A stretch of 64,000 bases of DNA from Amoebidium appalachense (Eukaryota; Ichthyosporea): assembly GCA_963693365.1 (NCBI GenBank), contig CAVNZM010000016.1, forward strand, positions 372,001 through 436,000, read 5' to 3'. Both the position numbers and the translations under genes were made by a program. Position 1 is the stretch's first letter. Every line of letters begins with the position of its first letter. A model generated the notes under the pieces. The model worked only from the letters and a program-made list of their open reading frames with translations. It was not told the DNA's origin and did no database searches. Of the stretch, positions 56,401 to 64,000 are shown piece after piece.

Positions 56401-56592
56401 GGGAAGCATGAACTTGACGGCACCAGCTGCCCGAACCCCGTGTCGTTTTTCCATTACCCTAACTATCCTCTCAAATGAGAGCTTTTCTAACTGCAGTTGG
56501 CTGAGATGTTTCACGGGTACCTCGGTAAACCCCACCGACTCCCCTGTCTCCGCCCCCTGCTGTTGCCCCCTATCCGCCTCCTCCGCTTCTTG
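53056..56592 (-). CDS. JmjC-domain protein (histone-demethylase-like), spliced, 5' end not found
   Basis: Seven exons join in frame with GT-AG borders: 56592-56260, 56198-56076, 54513-54407, 54330-54250, 54198-53994, 53813-53577 and 53142-53056 (TGA). Exon 2 EEEEFWGLL...FLYGTDL resembles the stretch before JmjC in KDM4/KDM5 proteins. Exon 5 has TPFVPHTED (metal-binding H and E/D) and KSWYVV. Exon 6 has VQQAGEVIYTLPGAYHFGYATG with the third metal ligand His and AEAVNFATVNWL, then a CTCG pair. Family role: Fe(II)/2-oxoglutarate-dependent lysine demethylation in the nucleus. Introns are 51 bp to 1.6 kb and hold simple repeats. Earlier exons probably lie in 56.6-57.6 kb. Likely a host gene. Confidence 0.72.
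53379..53570. repeat. Intronic (TG)n, poly-T and G runs
   Basis: Lies inside the last intron of the JmjC gene: TG tract 53379-53474, then T runs and a G run next to the splice donor at 53576. Confidence 0.9.
54555..56035. repeat. 47-bp minisatellite in a JmjC intron, about 31 copies
   Basis: Unit of 47 bp with CCATGCCTACACAACATGCAC, CCTCTGCTGCACACACACG and AATACA, some copies with CTTCACAAC instead of CTACACAAC. It fills the intron 56075-54514. Because 47 is not a multiple of three, all three frames are open over the whole array; these are not genes. Confidence 0.95.
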
Positions 56593-56729
56593 CTCTGTGT
56601 GTGTGTGTGTGTGCCATGCGTGTGTGCATGTGTGTGCCGGTGTGTGTGTGCATGTTTGTGCCGGGTGTGCGTGTGCGTGTGTGTCGGGGTGGGGGGGTAG
56701 GATTAGCCAAGGTGGATGCACGTGTGCAG

Positions 56730-56736
56730 GTGTGTG

Positions 56737-56778
<42 letters not shown>

Positions 56779-57175
56779 TGCCTTCTGTGTATGTGTGTGG
56801 TGGTGGTGGTGGTTGGGTGCGTGTGGCGGGGATTAGTCGAGGTGCCCAGGTGCATGCATGCGTGCAGACGTGTAATGGCTTGTGTGTTTGGGGGGGGGGG
56901 GGGGGGGGGGGGGATAGCCCAGGTGCATGCATGCGTGCAGACGTGTGATCCCTTCCGTGTGTGTGCGGGAGAGGGGGGATAGCCCAGGTGCATGCATGCG
57001 TGCAGACGTGTGATCCCTTCCGTGTGTGTGCGGGGAGAGGGGGGATAGCCCAGGTGCATGCATGCGTGCAGACGTGTGATCCCTTCCGTGTGTGTGCGGG
57101 GAGAGGGGGGATAGCCCAGGTGCATGCATGCGTGCAGACGTGTAATGGCTTGTGTGTTGGGGGGGGGGGGGGGGG
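56730..57175. repeat. CT/GT tracts and about 67-bp tandem repeats
   Basis: GGTGCATGCATGCGTGCAGACGTGT occurs five times (about 56849-57142), spaced 64-72 bp, with GGGGATAGCCCA between. Probably intronic sequence of the JmjC gene's 5' part. G runs at 56891-56913 and 57160-57177. Confidence 0.85.
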
Positions 57176-57530
57176 GGTTACCCGGCCTGAAATCCCAAGG
57201 AGATGGGTTGCGGGTGTGGCGATAGCCCTCTGCCCCCTCTGCCCCTCCCTCTCCCTCCCCCCCTCTCCCCCTTCTCTCTCTCCCTCCCCATCTCCCCCCT
57301 CCCCACCCTCTCCCTCTCCCTCCCCCTCTCCCCCTCCCCACCCCCACTCTCTCCCTCTCCCCCCCTTCTCCCCCCTCCCCACCCCCACTCTCTCCCTCTC
57401 CCTCCCCCTCTCCCCCCTCCCCACCCCCACTCTCTCCCTCTCCCTCCCCCTCTCCCCCCTCCCCACCCCCACTCTCTCCCTCTCCTTCCCCCTCTCCCCC
57501 CTCCCCACCCCCTCCCTCTCCCCCTCCACT
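57176..57530. repeat. Polypyrimidine minisatellite, with a possible upstream exon
   Basis: From 57240 the plus strand is nearly pure C/T with CACCCCCACTCTCTCCCTCTCC repeats of about 41 bp, able to form triplex DNA. On the minus strand its left edge (about 57235-57180) reads into TTCAGGCCG|GGTAAC, a possible splice donor, so an early exon of the JmjC gene may end here. A basic RPRKRARVE patch at about 57545 could be a nuclear signal of such an exon. Confidence 0.6.
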
Positions 57531-57596
57531 CTTGCCCGCTTTCTCGGTCGGTCACTCGTCGGTGCAGGTAGCTTGAAAGCGGGGCTGTCTGGGGGG

Positions 57597-58148
57597 CTAC
57601 GTGCAGCCCCATCCCACCACACTTTCCATCCGTGCTTTTTGAAAATGCGACAAATCTGGAACTCCCCCCGGCAAAGTACCCGCCACGGCAGGTATGTAAC
57701 TGTAGTCGTTACTGCCAGGATACAGAGAAATGCGACTGAGCTTCACCGCCCAACCCTCACTCGAAAACGGATGATAGCTGTGAAGATCATAAATCTTCCA
57801 TCGAGGACCACCAAATCTGAGAATCCAGGCTACAACTGCCGGGATGCCCATGTCGTTTTCGAATTTGTGTAGGTTATAGTTCTTCCTGTAACTACGACGC
57901 CCGTCGTCCAGTTCAATCAAAAAAACATAAACATGTTCTGAACCCGTTGGCATCACCAAATATATGATCGGTGCGAGCTTTTTTTTTTGAGGATGACGAT
58001 AAATACTCTGACGTGTGAGTAGCCTTTGACCGGTAAATAAAACTGACGGATCAACGTCGTTCGAAAGCCTAAATGTGGGTGGGTCGAGTGGTATGGTGCT
58101 CGGGAATGCACGAGTGATGAGCGCCAGAATATTGCCGTTAACAGCCAT
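57597..58148 (-). CDS. Unknown 183-aa protein
   Basis: ATG 58148 (MAVNGNILALITRAF). Soluble, with LAPIIYLVMPTGSEHVYVFLIEL and YDLHSYHPFSSEGWAVKLSR as beta-like stretches. No recognised motif. AT-richer than the repeats around it, which supports coding. The 5' side is a CT/TG repeat. It might be an upstream exon of the JmjC gene rather than a gene on its own, since its stop is close to the 57.6-kb frame. Confidence 0.5.
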   Translation of the reverse strand: MAVNGNILALITRAFPSTIPLDPPTFRLSNDVDPSVLFTGQRLLTRQSIYRHPQKKKLAPIIYLVMPTGSEHVYVFLIELDDGRRSYRKNYNLHKFENDMGIPAVVAWILRFGGPRWKIYDLHSYHPFSSEGWAVKLSRISLYPGSNDYSYIPAVAGTLPGGVPDLSHFQKARMESVVGWGCT

Positions 58149-58263
58149 GTTGCTGTATGTGTTTTTGTGATGTGTGTAATTGTGAGCACCCTCTGCCTGT
58201 AAGACTGTCTGTGAGAGCGCTCTGTCTGTGTGATTGTGCCACCGTGTTGTAGCGCTCGTGCTT

Positions 58264-58476
<213 letters not shown>

Positions 58477-58787
58477 AATCGTTCCTAGGAAAGCTCGTGC
58501 ATGCGCGCGCTATGTTTTTTGTGTCCAGTCTAACAATGTTTGTGTTTAGCAGAACTCGTTTGTGTGTGTGCTCTGTTTTCGTATCCCAAACAATCTAAGA
58601 TTGTGTGCATAAGCCTAAAATGTGCCTCGCACAGGGAAACATGAAGGAAATTCTATGTATCTGTATTGGCTAAAAAAGGGGACAACTGATAGCGCGGTGT
58701 GCACAGGTTATTATAACAAGTTTCTTTGTTGTTCTCGTTCTGTTTTTGGCAATCTAGCCTATTTGTAATTACAATGGAAACATGTAC

Positions 58788-58905
58788 AACAGCAGCGCCG
58801 GGCGAAAGTGACACGAACTGGTGTGGTGCGCTTGATTATGTTTGAAACATGCACAACAGCAGCGCTGGGCGAAAGTGACACGAATTGGTGTGGCGCGCTT
58901 GGTTA
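58788..58905. repeat. 62-bp direct repeat, two copies
   Basis: GCACAACAGCAGCGC(C/T)GGGCGAAAGTGACACGAA(C/T)TGGTGTGG occurs at about 58786 and 58849. No gene. TATATATATAG follows at 58978. Confidence 0.85.
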
Positions 58906-60055
58906 TATTTGTTCGTTCGGGAATCAAGATGGACTCTTGTAATTTCTCCGTTGTATATAGGGGTTTACACACTTTTTATATATATAGAGCGCAAAGAGAG
59001 TGTTGAACATATATTCTCATTTCGCAAAGCTTGAAGCAAGCAAGAAAATCACGTCATTGATGACTGGCCAATTAATGTTTTGTTCGGTTTGGCCAATGGA
59101 ATCACTGATTGGCGCGTACGTGATAATAAGCTAATCAGTGAGATCGGCTAATAATAGTTTGGGTAGCAGGCCAGCCTGCCCAACCAAGACCCTTTTGCGA
59201 AGTAACAATTGTGATTTATTCTAATAGGCAATATATATTAAAAATGCATAATTTATTTATGTTTATTTATACTTTACGCGGACACAGACATTTGCTTGGA
59301 ACTTTGTCTGGAAAGGGTCCTGTGAATCTGATCTTCGAAAAGCGTTGCAGCCTTGAGTCACGGCGTATTGACCAACTAGATTGTACCAATGCCGACAAGC
59401 GCTTGCCTAGAGTACCAGTGCTCGATCACTTTGAACACGACCCAACCATTATTCACCAATCACCGATTGGTTTTGTTGGCTGGCGCATGTACGTGATGAC
59501 TGGCCAATGAAATTAGTGACTGATAGCAGCACCGACCCTGGAGCGTTATGACTGAGCAAGGAATAAGGGAAATCCTAAAAGAGGGTTATATGTTATATGA
59601 CATATAAGGTTCTAGAAATAAACAACCATGCGCTTGGGATTTTGGTTGGAAAGCGTTTTGTATTTGCCCAATTTGAATCCGATGCTTCGATTTCGGTCAA
59701 TCAGATTACCCTGAGCATCAGCGCCGCGAATCACGTGGGGCAAAGAACCAACCCCTATGCACCAATCAAAACGCTTGCACGCAAAAAGGCCCGCGAATAA
59801 GATGTTGTGAAAGCGTATATCCTTCGATGTTTTAAACTAGCGCTCGTTTTGTCCTGTATATTATATTTTTATTTCGTATATTCATCTTTTTTATACAGTT
59901 TACCTGTGAACCAAACACGATTAGAGATATATTCACTAACAGCGCCAAAAAGTTCTGTTTTTCTTATGCTTGATTCTCGTAACATAAGATCGTATTTTGC
60001 GCAATGGCTTCATATAAATAATTGATGGCGCTTCACAGCGCGCCTGTCATTTTCT
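58906..60055. other. Intergenic with CCAAT motifs, no gene seen
   Basis: CCAAT or ATTGG motifs at about 59069, 59092, 59110, 59457, 59467 and 59505. GCGCGTACGTGAT and GCGCATGTACGTGAT are a related pair (59114, 59483). Small frames here (up to 99 aa) have no conserved features and I do not report them. Confidence 0.45.
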
Positions 60056-60069
60056 ACTTTTCTGATTCT

Positions 60070-60335
60070 TTTGTTCATGGCTGTGTTTGCACACGACGGT
60101 GTTTGCCTAGAGAAACGTAACACTCTCTTTTTTTTTTCTTTTTCTCTTGTTCACGACTGGGTTTGCACACGACTGTGTTTGCGCAGAGAAACGTAACACT
60201 CTTTTTTTTTTACTTTTTCCTTTGTTCACAACAGAGAATCGTATTCGTAGCACTTCCTTTTTTTTCCTTTTTCTCTTGTTCACGACTGGGTTTGCACACG
60301 ACTGTGTTTGCGCAGAGAAACGTAAGACTTCCTTT
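60070..60335 (+). repeat. Leader repeats before the 60381 gene
   Basis: TTCACGACTGGGTTTGCACACG plus TGTTTGCGCAGAGAAACGTAA and a T/C-rich run, in three or four copies of about 60-70 bp, ending 45 bp before the ATG. Position and T-rich character are similar to the repeats before the 14754 gene. Confidence 0.8.
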
Positions 60336-60380
60336 CTTTTTTTCCCTTTGCTTATCCTTTTTTTTGTGAAAACTGTCACG

Positions 60381-61731
60381 ATGGATTATTCCCAGCAAAC
60401 TCCCGGGTCGGGGTCATACGTTATCCCCGAATCCGACATCAGCAAGTCCGCCGACCCCGTCGTATTGGAAACCCTCCCCACATCCAAAACCCCCCCACAC
60501 TCCGGCGGCCATACCCTCCCCACATCCAAAACCCCCCCACACTCCGGCGGCCATACCCTCCCCACATCCAAAACCCCCACACACTCCGGCGGCGAAACCC
60601 CCCCCCCATCCAACAACCCCCCACACCCCGGCGACACCATCGTATCCAAGCCCCCCCAGTCGGTATCCGCTGCTCCCGTCGATCCAAAAATGTTCGAAGA
60701 GTACTTGGAGACTGTGTTGAAGTCGAAAGTAGACAGTGCCATTGCCTCTGCATTGGCAAAGGTCGGTACTGCGACCACTGCACCCGCTGTCACCACCCCA
60801 ACCACCGAATTGCAGGAGAAGCTGGAAGCCGCAGAGAAAGAATTACAAACGAAGGATCACGACATCCAAATCCTTAAGGAGGAAATTGCCGAGCTAAAAT
60901 CGGCGGCGGCCAAACAAAAACACCTTGCAGATGCAAAGGAACAGGTGTTAACGGAAAAGAATCGGGACCTCGAAGGGCAGCTTGTTAGAAAGGTGGCCGA
61001 GATCCTGGAACATCAGACTGAAAGGGAAACATACCGGGCCGATGTTGCCAGGCTTCAGTCGCATATTGCTACCATGAGGGAGTCATACCGTAGAACAATC
61101 GACGAGAGCACACAGAAACTTCGTGGGTGGAAAGATGACCCCCAGCCCCTCCCCGACATTACCATCCAACACGGTCTCGCCCCCCCTCCCCCCCCCCTGG
61201 TACGACCAATCAAAATCCCATCCCCACCCCCTCCCCCCACCCGGTACCACTCAACCCAAAACCCCCCTCAACCTCCCCCTGCCCCTTCTCGCCCTCCCCC
61301 CACCCGGTTTCCCCTCTGTCATGCCCGTACCCCCCTTCAATCCGTCCCTCGCCGCCGTTACCAGCACTTTTTCCCAATCCCGCACTCTGCAAAACAAAAC
61401 ATCTTTTGGTGCCTCTCTTCCCTCCATGATGTCGAACCCCCCTGCATTTTCCCAGGGTTCAAAGAGAGGAGTGTCAGATATTTCTTTCGATGCGTACAAA
61501 CGGCAGCGCCAGGAAGAGACGGAATTTGAGACGGCAATAGATGAGGAATTGGAGGACATGATCGGTATGGGCGAGAAGGTCGAGGGGAAGAAAGGGAAAG
61601 AACGTGGTCGAGCAAGGAAACCAAAACCGAGTCAGAAACCAGCCCCTGCCCGCAGTGGCAGGACACGAGCAAAGCAAGTTTCAGATGTACATGTTATTCA
61701 CGGGGACAGTGATGAAAACGAACAAGAATAG
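60381..61731 (+). CDS. Coiled-coil, Pro-rich, acidic-tailed protein, frameshifted
   Basis: ATG 60381 (MDYSQQTPGSGSYV). Three 14-residue repeats LPTSKTPPHSGGHT (42-bp DNA repeat, about 60470-60600), a coiled coil (about 145-255: LEAAEKELQTKDHDIQILKE), then a Pro-rich region made of C runs (61160-61310), where the frame must change by one base to reach the second frame. That frame has a basic patch (KGKERGRARKPKPSQK) and ends VHVIHGDSDENEQE, a SUMO-motif-like acidic tail. The overall plan matches the 10939 protein. Confidence 0.6.
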
Positions 61732-62017
61732 GAGGTTGGGAGTGGTGAGGGGTGTGTTTTGATTTTGTTGTATGTGTCAGGGGCTGGGGTATTTTAATAT
61801 ATGACTGTTGATACTGGTAACATCTTACGGTTTCTGTATTTATGTTAACGAGCATCTTATGGATCATAGCATGTAGGCATCTTGTTTTTTCTGGTTCTGG
61901 ATGGTTTAGTATCTTGTGGTTATTATATATGTACAAGTCTTGTTTTGCTGTTTTCAACCGATTAAATATCGATTGTATACAAAGAAGTCCAGGTCCCTTT
62001 TGGTACACACTTGCTTT
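61732..62017. other. Downstream region, no gene seen
   Basis: AT-rich, with GCATCTTATGG/AGCATCTTGT phrases. No supportable gene. Confidence 0.5.
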
Positions 62018-62765
62018 TCAGGTCTATTGCATGCACGTTCAAAGTCTCCCCCCCCCCCCCCCCCACCCCACCCCACACTCCCTCATGCATGCATGCCCGT
62101 GTGGCACACAGTTTGTGTGCTTTCATAAGTCTATTGCATGCACGTTCAAAGTCTCCCCCCCCCCCCCCCCCCCCCCACCCCACCCCACACTCCCTCATGC
62201 ATGCATGCCCGTGTGGCACACAGTTTGTGTGCTTTCATAAGTCTATTGCATGCACGTTCAAAGTCTCCCCCCCCCCCCCCCCCCCCCACCCCACCCCACC
62301 CCACACTCCCTCATGCATGCATGCCCGTGTGGCACACAGTTTGTGTGCTTTCATAAGTCTATTGCATGCACGTTCAAAGTCTCCCCCCCCCCCCCCCCCC
62401 ACCCCACCCCACACTCCCTCATGCATGCATGCCCGTGTGGCACACAGTTTGTGTGCTTTCATAAGTCTATTGCATGCACGTTCAAAGTCTCCCCCCCCCC
62501 CCCCCCCCCACACTCCCTCCCATGCATGCATGCCCGTGTGGCACACAGTTTGTGTGCTTTCAAAAGTCTATTGCATGCACGTTCAAAGTCTCCCCCCCCC
62601 CCCCCCCACCCCACACTCCCTCATGCATGCATGCCCGTGTGGCACACAGTTTGTGTGCTTTCATAAGTCTATTGCATGCACGTTCAAAGTCCCCCCCCCA
62701 CCCCACACTCCCTCATGCATGCATGCCCGTGTGGCACACAGTTTGTGTGCTTTCATAAGTCTATC
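62018..62765. repeat. About 112-bp tandem repeat, seven copies
   Basis: Each unit: TCTATTGCATGCACGTTCAAAGTC, a C homopolymer of 9 to 21, CACACTCCCTCATGCATGCATGC and GTGTGGCACACAGTTTGTGTGC. Length differences come from the C run. Long Pro-rich frames over it are not genes. Confidence 0.95.
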
Positions 62766-62794
62766 GATGTATATTGCATGCACGTTTAAAGTAT

Positions 62795-63190
62795 TTATTT
62801 CCCCTCTTTTTGCACACACAGCTTTGCACACACAGCAACTGTCTTTTTATTGTATCCACTTTGGGTATGAAGCGCTGGCGCTGGGATTGTCGTATACTCC
62901 ACTTTGGGTCTTTTTGTATGCAGCGCTTATTTCCCCTCTTTTTGCACACACAGCTTTGCACACACAGCAACTGTCTTTTTATTGTATCCACTTTGGGTAT
63001 GAAGCGCTGGCGCTGGGATTGTCGTATACTCCACTTTGGGTCTTTTTGTATGCAGCGCTTATTTCCCCTCTTTTTGCACACACAGCTTTGCACACACAGC
63101 AACTGTCTTTTTATTGTATCCACTTTGGGTATGAAGCGCTGGCGCTGGGATTGTCGTACACTCCACTTTGGGTCTTTTGTATGCAGCGCT
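62795..63190. repeat. 132-bp tandem repeat, three copies
   Basis: Units start near 62797, 62929 and 63061 with ATTTCCCCTCTTTTTGCACAC and contain GAAGCGCTGGCGCTGGGATTG and TATGCAGCGCT. The third copy lacks one T near its end. A GCAGCGC phrase also occurs in the 58.8-kb repeat. The 132-bp period keeps one frame open; not a gene. Confidence 0.95.
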
Positions 63191-63213
63191 GGCGCGGTGA
63201 CATGTCAATCGGA

Positions 63214-63486
63214 TTAAAAGTCCGAGTGACTTGTTTGTCTCAGAGTGGTGTCGTACTCCGCAGCACCCGTCTTCTTATTGAAATAGTATATGACTGCATA
63301 CATCAATGGTGTAACCAATAAACATGTGAGGACAATAGCAGCGCTGACGTACACCAGATACATTTTGTTCACTTTCTCTCTAGCATTCGGTTCGGACTTC
63401 ATTAAATTGTACCAGTGTATATTTGCAACGACACTGCATATAGATATCACATAAAGAATGCCTGTGGTGACCGTGCTGTCGAACAT
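63214..63486 (-). CDS. Small membrane protein, two TM segments
   Basis: 90 aa from ATG 63486; the frame extends to 63534 without a better start. TM helices at about 7-25 (TTGILYVISICSVVANI) and 45-70 (YLVYVSAAIVLTCLLVTPLMYAVIYYF), with a charged loop (MKSEPNAREKVNKM) between and a hydrophilic tail. Similar in build to the 27071 gene. Function unknown. Confidence 0.6.
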   Translation of the reverse strand: MFDSTVTTGILYVISICSVVANIHWYNLMKSEPNAREKVNKMYLVYVSAAIVLTCLLVTPLMYAVIYYFNKKTGAAEYDTTLRQTSHSDF

Positions 63487-63534
63487 GTACGTGTACCTCA
63501 CAAAACTTTCAGTATCCGACGTGTTACACCCCAA

Positions 63535-64000
63535 AAGTGACCTCTCTGAGATCTTGCCTGTAACAAACGCTTGATGCCGTGTTGTCTCAGTTGCTCTTGT
63601 GTTTTACCAGTACCCCTCTCTCCAAAAGTACTCGCTGTCATGTGCTGAGCTGATTCGTATTAGTTTGCTTCTATAATTCGTGTTTTGGTGAGTGAATTTC
63701 GGGGGTTTTCTTGCATAGTGATGCCGGGGTCTAAGTGGGGTATGAGGAGATTAATCAGTGGTATGGGGAGAACCTGATGCGGCGGCGGCTGATTGTTAAA
63801 GGTGCGCGCGTGCATGCACCATGCCTCTGCGTACTCTCCATGTTAAATGTTGTATTGCTTCTTGCTGTGTGCTTGGCGAGACCCATGTTGCCTGCTCGCG
63901 TGTGTGTATGCTTATATGTATTGTGAGTAAACGTGTGTACGTGTTGTAGTGCTGTAGGGGTGTCTGAGGTGGCGGTAGCCAATGGTGTGGAGTGCGTGTA
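63535..64000. other. Right edge, no gene seen
   Basis: A short plus-strand frame (63735-63926) has a hydrophobic stretch but no other support. GT-rich end. Nothing else recognised. Confidence 0.4.

Noticed and set aside
59211-59800. Two plus-strand frames of 67 to 99 codons
   Set aside because: No conserved motif, AT-rich intergenic composition with CCAAT motifs, no promoter evidence.
62011-63321. 436-codon plus-strand frame, Pro/His-rich
   Set aside because: Tandem 112-bp and 132-bp repeats with C homopolymers; composition and period explain the open frame.

Overview
The window is a piece of a eukaryotic nuclear genome that carries a large block of intronless, virus-like genes. The eukaryotic signs are a chromodomain LTR retrotransposon remnant, tyrosine-recombinase-type retrotransposon debris, very long (TG)n tracts, many minisatellites, and one gene (JmjC protein, right side) that reads only if GT-AG introns are removed. 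A microalga or another protist seems most likely from the kind of viral relatives seen, but the host cannot be named from the sequence alone and an animal is not excluded.

Layout. 1-9.0 kb: retrotransposon graveyard: integrase/chromodomain end of a Gypsy-type element (1-858), frameshifted RT-RNaseH of a DIRS/Ngaro-like element (5.1-6.5 kb), another RT fragment (7.0-8.24 kb), and direct repeats that surround and interrupt them. 9.0-10.7 kb: a 387-bp palindrome, G-rich minisatellite and a 92-bp tandem repeat. 10.9-19 kb: small coiled-coil, acidic and basic proteins of unknown role plus a CxHG-repeat/nuclease protein of giant-virus type. 19.5-23.7 kb: replication-like cassette (C2H2 protein, helicase N-domain paralogue, SF3 helicase, five-finger C2H2 protein, PD-(D/E)XK-like nuclease). 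23.9-25.6 kb: patatin phospholipase and Fic protein with ATGA overlap. 26.1-26.6 kb: 500-N gap. 26.6-37 kb: small membrane proteins, a predicted myristoylated protein, NUDIX protein, two Bro-N-like proteins (one fused to an MSV199-type nuclease), a 713-aa acidic protein, possible virion proteins, and a RuvC-like resolvase. 37.4-43.1 kb: a third Bro-N-like protein (frameshifted), a possible adenain-like protease, a secreted Cys-rich protein and two more nucleases. 43.8-47.5 kb: a second helicase - C2H2 - nuclease cassette, colinear with the first. 47.6-51.9 kb: repeats, a 619-aa unknown protein between inverted 50-bp repeat arrays, and two small genes. 52-58.2 kb: minisatellites and the JmjC gene, its introns filled with simple repeats. 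58-64 kb: mostly repeats, with one coiled-coil gene and two small genes.

How it fits together: the 10.8-52 kb block has dense intronless genes on both strands, short TATA-box promoters (GGTATAAAAG type) 35-100 bp before several starts, CCAAT-box clusters between genes, and proteins known from large eukaryotic DNA viruses and polinton-like viruses (SF3 helicase, RuvC-type resolvase, Bro/MSV199 proteins, CxHG-repeat nuclease, NUDIX). I read it as an endogenous, partly decayed DNA virus or virus-like element. No DNA polymerase, packaging ATPase or certain major capsid protein is visible, so it is either incomplete here or of an unfamiliar type. The most unusual points are the duplicated helicase-finger-nuclease cassette and the five-member nuclease family in which the short members have lost both the catalytic lysine and a C-terminal domain shared with the helicases.
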